NCBI GenBank assembly: GCA_016194985.1
Contig: JACQAK010000023.1
Location: 1-44,197 of the forward strand
Length of the DNA stretch: 44,197 nt
From: Bacteroidota bacterium
GTDB taxonomy: Bacteria > Bacteroidota > Bacteroidia > B-17B0 > Aurantibacillaceae
Direction of reading: 5' to 3'
A model generated the notes under the pieces. It saw only the letters and a list, made by a program, of their open reading frames with translations. It searched no databases and was not told where the DNA came from. This document shows, one piece after another, positions 37,313 to 44,197 of this stretch. Within the stretch, counting starts at the first letter, position 1. Every line of letters starts with the position of its first letter. Made by a program: the position numbers and the translations under genes.

Positions 37313-37990
37313 TTAATCTTCTTTACCGGCTAATACAACCACTATTTCGCCCTTCACGGTTTTTGCCGTAAAGTGTGCAATTAATTCATCTACTGTTCCG
37401 CGGGCGTTCTCTTCATACAATTTGGATAACTCGCGCGACACAGACACTTGCCTGTCAGCACTTAAATATTCTTTAAACTCTTCCAATAGCTTTACTAATC
37501 TGAATGGCGATTCGTAAAATATCATGGTGCGTGTTTCTTCTTTTAACGACATAAGCTTGGTATGACGCCCTTTTTTTTGTGGCAGGAATCCATAAAATAC
37601 AAAGCTATCGCAGGGCAAACCGCTATTTACCAAAGCCGGCACAAAGGCGGTGGCCCCCGGTAATGTTTCTACGGCCACATTATGCTTTATGCATTCGCGC
37701 ACTAATAAAAATCCGGGATCAGAAATAGCAGGCGTACCTGCATCAGAAATTAGTGCAACCGATTTATTGGAAGCAATCATTTCTACAATTTGTTCTACCG
37801 TGCTATGCTCGTTATGCGCATGATAAGACCTCAGCGGTTTGTCGATCTGAAAATGCCTTAACAGGTGAATGGAATTACGCGTGTCTTCAGCTAAAATTAA
37901 ATCTACTGATTTTAAAACAGAGATAGCCCTGAAGGTCATGTCTTCCAGATTACCAATAGGTGTAGGTACAATATAAAGCTTTGGTGTCAT
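37313..37990 (-). CDS. rsmI: 16S rRNA 2'-O-ribose C1402 methyltransferase
   Basis: RsmI methylates the 2'-OH of C1402 in the decoding centre using SAM. The 225 residues show the tetrapyrrole-methylase fold motifs: YIVPTPIGNLEDMTFRA at the start, LAEDTRN, LISDAGTPAISDPG and LPGATAFVPALVNSG, then YGFLPQKKG and FYESPFRL. The length is at the short end of the family, with the C-terminal extension of some homologues absent, which is common in Bacteroidota. The lipoprotein gene follows. Confidence 0.96.
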   Translation of the reverse strand: MTPKLYIVPTPIGNLEDMTFRAISVLKSVDLILAEDTRNSIHLLRHFQIDKPLRSYHAHNEHSTVEQIVEMIASNKSVALISDAGTPAISDPGFLLVRECIKHNVAVETLPGATAFVPALVNSGLPCDSFVFYGFLPQKKGRHTKLMSLKEETRTMIFYESPFRLVKLLEEFKEYLSADRQVSVSRELSKLYEENARGTVDELIAHFTAKTVKGEIVVVLAGKED

Positions 37991-37995
37991 GTAGT

Positions 37996-38024
37996 TAAAA
38001 GTACAATTTTTTATTTAAGTACAA
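37996..38024 (-). promoter_or_regulatory. probable rsmI promoter
   Basis: On the minus strand TTG (38024-38022), 18 bases, then TACTTTTA (38003-37996), one mismatch from TAnnTTTG. It ends 5 bases before the rsmI ATG. Confidence 0.45.
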
Positions 38025-38042
38025 TAATTTGAGGAGGTGTTT

Positions 38043-38148
38043 GGGCGTGCCCCTCCTACCGTCGGGCCGGGCTTTCGGCACTCGCTTTTTTATTTGCCCT
38101 GTGAGACAAATAAAAAGAGCTCAAACAATGCCTCAATCCCTCACGCAC
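38043..38148 (-). repeat. structured intergenic element, copy 4 (left arm of a divergent pair)
   Basis: Read on the minus strand it starts GTGCGTGAGGGATTG and has a long CTCTTTTTATTTG/CAAATAAAAA stem. It ends AAGCCCGGCCC plus a C-rich hairpin and ACGCCC. Its partner is copy 5. Confidence 0.7.
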
Positions 38149-38191
38149 ACCATATTCAAATTTGTAGTTTAATCTTTAAAATTATTTGCAC

Positions 38192-38283
38192 TTGCGTTAG
38201 GGATAGAACGGAAATCCTTTTTTGCTGTCTCTTTGCAAAAAGATTGCAGTGATAGCCCGATCCGCCCAACGGCGGAAATGCCC
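38192..38283 (+). repeat. structured intergenic element, copy 5 (right arm of a divergent pair)
   Basis: It starts TTGCGTTAGGGAT. The AATCCTTTTTTGC/GCAAAAAGATT stem and the CCGCC/GGCGG hairpin are both intact. The 43-base AT-rich spacer to copy 4 contains CAAATTTGTAGTTT, shared with the spacer of the next pair. Confidence 0.7.
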
Positions 38284-38345
38284 AAAAATTAATGATGTTT
38301 ATTAGTGCCATTTTTATTTCAGTACAATGATTTGAAGGGTTACAG

Positions 38346-38442
38346 GGGCGTGTCCCTCCTATCGTCGGGTCGGGCTGTCACTGCAATCTTTTGTTCGTTC
38401 CTCACATCCGCCAGCTGGCGTATCGTTTGCATCCCTCACGCA
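38346..38442 (-). repeat. structured intergenic element, copy 6 (left arm of a divergent pair)
   Basis: On the minus strand it starts TGCGTGAGGGAT. It contains a CGCCAGCTGGCG palindrome in place of the usual apical stem, and ends AGCCCGACCC plus CGCCC. Its partner is copy 7. Confidence 0.68.
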
Positions 38443-38486
38443 GGCCAGATTTCAATTTGTAGTTTTATTTTATTCTTTAAGATTTT

Positions 38487-38579
38487 TGCGCGTGAGGGAT
38501 TGTCGTGGAAATCCTTTTTCGTGCCGTGCCCGAAAAAGATTGAAACAAAAGCCCGGTCCGGCTACCGCCGGACATGCCC
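38487..38579 (+). repeat. structured intergenic element, copy 7 (right arm of a divergent pair)
   Basis: It starts TGCGCGTGAGGGATTG and ends GCCGGACATGCCC. It is nearly identical to copy 3 outside the apical hairpin (38513-38537), which is reversed. The two pairs 38043-38283 and 38346-38579 fill nearly all of the 595-base gap between rsmI and the gene ending at 38586. Confidence 0.7.
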
Positions 38580-38585
38580 AAAAAA

Positions 38586-39872
38586 CTAACGATGTTTGCT
38601 TAAATCCATATTCTCATCGCCCGGTTGGTAAGGCAAATAGGTAAAGATAAACTGAAACATCTCTTCGGTAGTTTGCATGCTCTTCACACCCTCGCCCTGT
38701 GTTACTACTTTTGGCGGATGATTAGGATTGAAAGGATTTTTATCGGTGTTATCAAATGTTCCGTACACATGAATCACGGTGCCTTTTTTTATGATCACCG
38801 GATGTTGATAGGTGTAATAATACTGCCATCTGAAATCCCACTTATTAATTTTAATTAAAGGAATGGTATCGCCGTTTTGCTGAACAGCAAAGGCCCAGAA
38901 AGATTTGCCCAGCAGGTGCATATGTGGATTAACGGAAAGTATAGAAGCATCACCATTTAATGTAGCCTGTGTATGAAAGGTTTGTATTTTATTTGGCAAC
39001 AAGATCAGATCCGGTTCAATTTTAGAAATTCCAAACGTACCTAATTGTGTTTCGTAAATAGGACGCTTGGGCCTTGGCCCATAAAACACATTGATATAAG
39101 AGCTATCCAGTACATCGTTGTTACTTGGTCCGTAATGGATATTTTGAAGAAGGATGGTGGATAGCGCATTTGTTTTAAAACCGCCAATACCCACGGGATA
39201 CGAAGGAGGTGTATAACCCGGTAAATAATACACCGTGTTGGGCGTCAACACCGGAAAAGAACCGTCGTCGTTTAAGATATTCATTTTACCATAAAGTTCT
39301 TTGTAATCTTTAAAGGCATCCAGAGAGTGATTCAGTCCTCCTTCAGTATCTTTCTTTTTAAGAGGATCATAATTTATTAAGTGACCGTTGATGTGATGCG
39401 CCAGTTTGCGCTGAGAAGGCACAAATTCAAAATAACTCACAAAAGTATCTTTAGGTAAATGCATCGGTAATTTGATGACATAAAAATGATCGGCCCCATT
39501 TCCTTTCAATGGAACAGGTTCTTTGAATTTAACCACGAGGTCGGGCTTACCTAATGCAGAACCTATATAAAACACCGGTGGTAAAGGAATTTTAGATGCC
39601 TCCCCTTTTGGTGTTCCATTGGCCACCCACACTTTTATTAATTCTTTTTCTTCATTCGTCAATGTTCTTTCTCCAATAAAATGGGTATAGCTCACATCTG
39701 CCGGCCACGGCGGCATGTAGCCCGTTTGAGTAACAAATTTTATTTTATTGGCATTCGTTTTTACGTCCTCATAGGTCATTAATTCAAAGGGACCGCTCTC
39801 CCCTGCCCTGTGACATGGTGTGCAGTTTTTGAAAATGATGGGGGAAATATCAACAATAAACCTATGGAACAT
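38586..39872 (-). CDS. cytochrome c / copper type II monooxygenase-like protein
   Basis: From the ATG at 39872 the protein has 428 residues. A haem-binding CTPCH (Cys17, Cys20, His21) sits in the DISPIIFKNC context usual for periplasmic cytochrome c domains, followed by GYMPPWPADVSYTHF and ERTLTNEEKELIKVWVANG. The second half resembles copper type II ascorbate-dependent monooxygenases, with likely copper ligands in LAHHINGHL and NPHMHLLG and a Met-containing EEMFQF segment. Substrate unknown. Homologues carry a signal peptide before this point; here none is present. An in-frame extension to 40022 would begin inside the glycosyltransferase gene and gives no signal peptide. It overlaps that gene by 11 bases and is last in the operon. 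Confidence 0.8.
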   Translation of the reverse strand: MFHRFIVDISPIIFKNCTPCHRAGESGPFELMTYEDVKTNANKIKFVTQTGYMPPWPADVSYTHFIGERTLTNEEKELIKVWVANGTPKGEASKIPLPPVFYIGSALGKPDLVVKFKEPVPLKGNGADHFYVIKLPMHLPKDTFVSYFEFVPSQRKLAHHINGHLINYDPLKKKDTEGGLNHSLDAFKDYKELYGKMNILNDDGSFPVLTPNTVYYLPGYTPPSYPVGIGGFKTNALSTILLQNIHYGPSNNDVLDSSYINVFYGPRPKRPIYETQLGTFGISKIEPDLILLPNKIQTFHTQATLNGDASILSVNPHMHLLGKSFWAFAVQQNGDTIPLIKINKWDFRWQYYYTYQHPVIIKKGTVIHVYGTFDNTDKNPFNPNHPPKVVTQGEGVKSMQTTEEMFQFIFTYLPYQPGDENMDLSKHR

Positions 39873-41478
39873 CTTTTTGTAGTACAAATATAGTATCCAT
39901 TTTGTAAGGAATATATCTTTGATAGGCAGAATATTGAACTTTATGATATTTATCAATCGGGCTAAAACTAATGAGGTAGGGTTTATAGTCGTCCTGCCAT
40001 CTCGAAATTCTATCGGAGGCATAAGAATGCCACATCATATATTCGAACCCTCCATTAATGTTTCCGGGAACAATATGTTCACTTGATTCCAGATCCTTCA
40101 CAAGTTTGGCTTTAGTTGTGTTGTAATTGAAATAATCTTTTACGCAAACGCTAAAAATCATAGCATAAAAAAGTAAAGCAAGCAGAGTCCATTTCGAAAA
40201 TTGTACTTTTTCTATGTGCTTGAATACAATAATCATTAAACACAGAACAAAAAAGCAAAGCGAATATCTATCAAAAAAACTTGACGAGAAAGTAATGAGA
40301 ATCTGATATAGACATAGCGTAAAACACAAAAAAGTTAAAAAGGGAGATCGGGCCATTATCTGCTTAACATGGGAGACTGAGCCGCTAAAAGAAAATAATA
40401 AAATAATCAATGCCATATTTCCTAATACACTGATCATGCTTACTAATATAAATAGTGCATTAAAAGAACTATGTTCCTTATTTTGATCCAGCTTCATCAC
40501 ATCAATCGTCGTTTCAAGACCCACACCCATGTTATATAAATAATTCCCGCATGGAAAGTAATGAAACACAAAAAGAATTAACAGAGCAAATACAGTCATG
40601 ATTAGTTTTGACAAAAGAGAACTACTCTTTAGCTTCCACCATATATTCCTACCATCAGAAATTAAAACCGGAAATAAAAACAAACCTGAGTACAACAACA
40701 TGAGTCCTAATCTCACATAAAAATGTTCCATTGTTTTTATAAAAGAAGTTTCTATTGTCTTTTTTGAAAAGAATAAACCCTGAAATGAATGACCCTCATG
40801 AAATGTAGCTGATATATAGCGTTCAAATAAAAATAACAAACCAAGTATTGCCACTAGGAGCAGCCAGGAAATAAAAAAACTGCTTTTCCATTTTTTATAG
40901 TATATGCTGCTGAATAACGCTACCAGACAAAAGCTAAACGGCACAACCATCCCCAGCTGACGAATAAAAACAGCCAATAGGGAAGCACAAAATCCGGCAA
41001 TTAAATATTTCATTTGTTCTTTTTCATAAAAGCAATAAAAAAAGTAAATACTCAGTAAGAAAAAACAGAGAAAAGAAACGTCTGTCATATATGAATTACT
41101 CAAACACAAAAACAATGGATTAAACAATAACAGCAAGCTTATGATAAACGCATACCATTGATGGTTTGTTAATTTGAAAATCAATTTTTGGGTGACCAAT
41201 AATGTTATAAAAGACAATACTAAAACAGAAAATCGCAGAATGGTAAACGAAAATCCAAATACCTTAACAAAAAAGCTTCCCCATAAAACATGCACTAACA
41301 AAGTCATGGCAGGCCAGCTTCCTATATCAAATGTACCGCTATTAAGGAATTCTTTTACACTGGCGGCATAAGCCCAATCATCATTTAAACAAAACTCTCC
41401 TATTGGATTAATGAATACTTCAACGATTAAAAAAATAATCAGAAGCAAAATGACGTTTTGATGTTTTCTTAAAAACAT
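39862..41478 (-). CDS. GT-C fold membrane glycosyltransferase (ArnT/PMT-like)
   Basis: This 538-residue inner-membrane protein has about 11-12 hydrophobic helices. The first extracytoplasmic loop carries the acidic pair typical of lipid-linked-sugar transferases (FCLNDDWAYAASVKEF, about residues 29-44). A soluble C-terminal part of about 70 residues ends in QKDVP. Such enzymes move a sugar from a polyprenyl carrier to lipid A, protein or glycan; the acceptor cannot be told. It begins 2 bases after the murF-alr stop, so it is very likely co-transcribed with cell-wall genes. Its G+C content is lower than that of murF-alr, a possible sign of transfer. Confidence 0.82.
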   Translation of the reverse strand: MFLRKHQNVILLLIIFLIVEVFINPIGEFCLNDDWAYAASVKEFLNSGTFDIGSWPAMTLLVHVLWGSFFVKVFGFSFTILRFSVLVLSFITLLVTQKLIFKLTNHQWYAFIISLLLLFNPLFLCLSNSYMTDVSFLCFFLLSIYFFYCFYEKEQMKYLIAGFCASLLAVFIRQLGMVVPFSFCLVALFSSIYYKKWKSSFFISWLLLVAILGLLFLFERYISATFHEGHSFQGLFFSKKTIETSFIKTMEHFYVRLGLMLLYSGLFLFPVLISDGRNIWWKLKSSSLLSKLIMTVFALLILFVFHYFPCGNYLYNMGVGLETTIDVMKLDQNKEHSSFNALFILVSMISVLGNMALIILLFSFSGSVSHVKQIMARSPFLTFLCFTLCLYQILITFSSSFFDRYSLCFFVLCLMIIVFKHIEKVQFSKWTLLALLFYAMIFSVCVKDYFNYNTTKAKLVKDLESSEHIVPGNINGGFEYMMWHSYASDRISRWQDDYKPYLISFSPIDKYHKVQYSAYQRYIPYKMDTIFVLQKDVP

Positions 41479-41480
41479 AC

Positions 41481-43946
41481 TTATTCCTGAACGTAAACTC
41501 TTTTTACACGTGAAGAAATCCCTGTCAATACTTCGTACGGAATGGTTTCCATGGATTTAGATAGTTCCATTAATTGCTCTGTGGTTTCAAATACAATCAC
41601 CTCATCGCCTTCTTTACAATTCACATCGGTTACGTCCAGCATACACATATCCATGCAGATATTACCAATGGTTTTACAGGGTTTTCCGTGAATAAATACG
41701 GCATAATTTCCATTCCCTAATTTTCTGCTAAAACCATCGGCATAACCAATCGGAATGGTAGCAATGGTGGTTCGTTTGGTGGCAATGCCCTTTCTGTTAT
41801 AGCCCACTGTTTCGCCAATCTCCAATTGCTTGAGTTGAGAAATGCGGGTTTTTAAAGAACTGATATTTTCCAAATGTTGTTTCTCTGCTTCATTAAATCC
41901 TACGCCATACATACCTATACCAACCCGCACCATATTGTAGTGCGCCTGTTTAAAACGGGTAATACCTCCCGAATTACAAATATGTTTTAAGACTTTGTAG
42001 CCGATGGCGTGTTCGATTTGGGATGCGGCATTTTCAAAGATGGAAATCTGCTTGTTGGTAAACTCATCAAAGGCTTTGTCATCACTGGCTACCAGGTGCG
42101 AGAAAATACTTTTCACTCTCAATAAAGGCTCTTGCTGAAGCAGGCTTATCAAATCAGTAAGTTGATATTCTTCAAACCCCAGGCGTTTCATCCCCGTATC
42201 TATTTTGATGTGTACAGGATAAGATTCTGATATTGCTTTGCTTTGCAGAGCATGCAAAAAATCACGGGCAATTTTAAAGGAATAAATCTCCGGCTCCAAA
42301 CGGTACTCGATCATATCATCATACGATGATTCTTCGGGACTCATGACCATAATTGGCACATGAATACCAGCCTTTCTTAATTCAACACCTTCATCCGCAT
42401 AAGCTACTGCCAGATAATCGGCATGATGATGTTGCAGTGTAAAGGCAATCTCTGTGCTTCCGCTACCGTAACCGGTTGCTTTTACCATGCACATCAGGCG
42501 GCAATCTTTATCGATCTGTGAACGATAAAAATTTAAATTATGTATGAGTCGGTTCAGATTAATTTCTAAAACCGTGTCGTGGCTTTTTTGCTGAAGGTAT
42601 TTGCTAATGCTTTCAAAACCATAGCTGCGGGCGCCCTTCAATAAAATAATGGAGTTATGAAATTGCAGTGCCGGATTGGTTTTGCTTTCGCGGATAAATG
42701 CTTCTGTATTTTCAAAGAAATGAGCATCCATCTCAAACAAGTCTTTTTGAGACGATAGTTCTTTTCCGATTCCTACCAACGTATCAATATGAAACTGTGC
42801 CATTAATTTTGCCACATGCTCATATAGCTCCCAGCTTAGTTTTCCGCTTTGCTCAATATCCGATAGGATAACCACTTTTTTTCCTCCACGGTTTTGTTGC
42901 TTCTGATGATGGAGGGCTATTTCCAATGCATTGATGTCTGAATTATAAAAATCATTGATCAATACACAGTTATTATTTCCAAGCTTCAGTTCCAGTCGCA
43001 TGGCCACTGCCTGTAACAAAGGCATCCGTTTTTCGATATCCTGTTGCGCTATATTCAAATGCAATAATACAGCCCAGCAGGTAATGGCATTATCCACACT
43101 GGCCGCATCTGTAAACGGAATATTGATCGTAATTCGGTTACCCTTATAATTGGCTACGATAACAGTATGTGTATATAAGTTTTCTATATCGATGATCCTG
43201 AGTGTTGCATCCGGTTTTCGGGATATTAAAAACACGTTTTTATTTATCAATTGTAAATGCCCGTCATCTATGGAAAGGGCATTCACAATAACCGTTTCGC
43301 AATCAACAAATAATTGTAATTTTTCTTTTAGTTTTTGAGCGGTGTTTTCAAAACCTTCATCATGTGCCGAGCCCAAAGAGGTAAATACACCAATGGTTGG
43401 TTTAATGATGTTACTCAGTATAGCCATTTCTCCCACTTCTGAGATACCGGCTTCAAAAATCCCCAAAGAATGTTTATGATTTAATTGCCATACCGATAAG
43501 GGCACGCCCACCTGCGAGTTATAGCTTTTAGGGCTACGTGCAATCGTATAATCCGATTTTAGTAATTGGTACAGCCATTCTTTCACAATGGTTTTTCCAT
43601 TGCTGCCGGTTACTCCAATCACAGGGATTGCAAATTGCTCACGGTGGTAGGTTGCTAATTGTTGTAAGGCTTTTAATGTATCAGGCACTACTAAAAAACA
43701 AACATCCTCCTGAAAACTTACACAGTTTTCGGGGATATGATTAACGATAAATGTTTTTACGCCTTTTTGGCACAAGCCATAAATGTATTGGTGAGCATCG
43801 TTACGCTCGGTAGTAAGGGCAATAAACACACTGTGAGCAGGTTCTGTGAGCTGTCGGCTGTCAATTAACAGATGTTGCACCAGAGGTATGGCATTTCCCA
43901 CTAATCGGGCCTGGATGATATCGGATATTTGAGCGGGCGTATACAA
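41481..43946 (-). CDS. MurF-alanine racemase fusion
   Basis: A bifunctional enzyme typical of Bacteroidota. The N-terminal MurF half (about 1-445) adds D-Ala-D-Ala to UDP-MurNAc-tripeptide and shows the ATP loop GVTGSNGKT and the motif FEAGISEVGEM. The C-terminal half (about 455-821) is alanine racemase with the PLP lysine in MVKATGYGSG, a catalytic Tyr in RVGIGMYGVGF and DMCMLDVT. One protein thus makes D-alanine and uses the dipeptide. No ATG is near the start. I prefer the TTG at 43946 (YTPAQISDII, the family's usual start), just beyond a terminator hairpin. A TTG at 43973 would lie inside that hairpin. Confidence 0.93.
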   Translation of the reverse strand: MYTPAQISDIIQARLVGNAIPLVQHLLIDSRQLTEPAHSVFIALTTERNDAHQYIYGLCQKGVKTFIVNHIPENCVSFQEDVCFLVVPDTLKALQQLATYHREQFAIPVIGVTGSNGKTIVKEWLYQLLKSDYTIARSPKSYNSQVGVPLSVWQLNHKHSLGIFEAGISEVGEMAILSNIIKPTIGVFTSLGSAHDEGFENTAQKLKEKLQLFVDCETVIVNALSIDDGHLQLINKNVFLISRKPDATLRIIDIENLYTHTVIVANYKGNRITINIPFTDAASVDNAITCWAVLLHLNIAQQDIEKRMPLLQAVAMRLELKLGNNNCVLINDFYNSDINALEIALHHQKQQNRGGKKVVILSDIEQSGKLSWELYEHVAKLMAQFHIDTLVGIGKELSSQKDLFEMDAHFFENTEAFIRESKTNPALQFHNSIILLKGARSYGFESISKYLQQKSHDTVLEINLNRLIHNLNFYRSQIDKDCRLMCMVKATGYGSGSTEIAFTLQHHHADYLAVAYADEGVELRKAGIHVPIMVMSPEESSYDDMIEYRLEPEIYSFKIARDFLHALQSKAISESYPVHIKIDTGMKRLGFEEYQLTDLISLLQQEPLLRVKSIFSHLVASDDKAFDEFTNKQISIFENAASQIEHAIGYKVLKHICNSGGITRFKQAHYNMVRVGIGMYGVGFNEAEKQHLENISSLKTRISQLKQLEIGETVGYNRKGIATKRTTIATIPIGYADGFSRKLGNGNYAVFIHGKPCKTIGNICMDMCMLDVTDVNCKEGDEVIVFETTEQLMELSKSMETIPYEVLTGISSRVKRVYVQE

Positions 43947-43950
43947 AACA

Positions 43951-43987
43951 AAAAGTGGTTTATTTTTATACAAAATAAACCACTTTT
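43951..43987 (-). terminator. 16-bp perfect hairpin between the response regulator gene and murF-alr
   Basis: AAAAGTGGTTTATTTT (43951-43966) is perfectly inverted at 43972-43987 around a 5-base loop. On the minus strand it is followed by TTGTTTTG. It fits a terminator for the upstream regulator gene. It ends 5 bases before the preferred murF-alr start codon. Confidence 0.75.
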
Positions 43988-44019
43988 AAGGGATTTCCCT
44001 AATTTTTATGGCTTTAAAA

Positions 44020-44197
44020 CTAGGAGTTTACCAATAGTTTGAATCCTTTACCATGTATGTTTACAATTTCTACTTTAGAATCGTCTTTTAAGTATTTACG
44101 AAGCTTGGCAATATAAACATCCATACTACGGCCATTGAAGTAGTTATCGTCATGCCAGATGGTTTTTAAGGCGAAATTTCTGTCTAATACATCGTTT
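44020..44197 (-). CDS. OmpR-type response regulator, C-terminal part
   Basis: The last 59 codons are in the window, with the stop TAG at 44022-44020; the gene continues past the right edge. The piece is a winged-helix DNA-binding domain end: NYFNGRSMDVYIAKLRKYL (recognition helix), DDSKVEIVNIHGKGFKLLV (wing). This is typical of OmpR/PhoB regulators. The receiver domain lies outside. Its kinase is probably the neighbour beyond the edge. Confidence 0.9.
   Translation of the reverse strand, partial: NDVLDRNFALKTIWHDDNYFNGRSMDVYIAKLRKYLKDDSKVEIVNIHGKGFKLLVNS

Noticed and set aside
39873..40022. 50-residue N-terminal extension of the cytochrome/monooxygenase-like protein
   Set aside because: It lies wholly inside the glycosyltransferase coding sequence in another frame and yields no signal peptide.

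Overview
The window is a stretch of chromosome from a member of the Bacteroidota (Flavobacteriia/Sphingobacteriia-like; I cannot place it further). The evidence is a murF-alr fusion gene, several secreted proteins with type IX secretion (T9SS) sorting tails, a Y_Y_Y/propeller histidine kinase paired with a LytTR regulator, a long SecA ending in a zinc motif, AT-rich DNA, and promoters of the Bacteroidota type (TTTG, about 19 bases, TAnnTTTG; the clearest lies before rplU).

Left part (1-8340, minus strand): a giant surface protein gene, open from its ATG at 7884 to the left edge (2,628 codons, 3' end missing). It is made of about 33 Ig-like units of about 72 residues. The distal units form a three-unit super-repeat with one exact 141-bp duplication and two in-frame unit truncations. 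A small secreted protein gene sits 6 bases upstream. Middle-left (8558-15883): secA, then a divergent sensor kinase and response regulator pair.

Middle (15912-26145, minus strand): a delta-60 repeat T9SS protein, a membrane histidine kinase, a 125-bp imperfect palindrome, serS, rpmA, rplU, an EamA transporter, a TPR/SpoIIE phosphatase and sufE. Then on the plus strand come plsX-fabH (1-base overlap) and groES-groEL. After the groEL terminator lies an AT-rich accessory stretch (about 30.9-35.7 kb). It holds an overlapping pair of small genes of unknown function (one encodes a two-helix membrane protein with a strong Shine-Dalgarno sequence), two T9SS cargo proteins and an SRPBCC protein.

Right part (35.7-44.2 kb): a structured gene-free stretch, a 5'-truncated YdcF-like remnant, a lipoprotein, rsmI, and an operon-like series of murF-alr, a GT-C glycosyltransferase and a cytochrome c/copper monooxygenase-like gene that lacks an export signal. 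The window ends inside an OmpR-type response regulator gene.

The most unusual signal is a family of about 90-110 bp intergenic elements, seven copies in three intergenic regions. Six of them form three divergent pairs around AT-rich centres. Two internal hairpins keep pairing while their sequence changes, which suggests a structured RNA. Between two otherwise near-identical copies the apical hairpin is exactly inverted.
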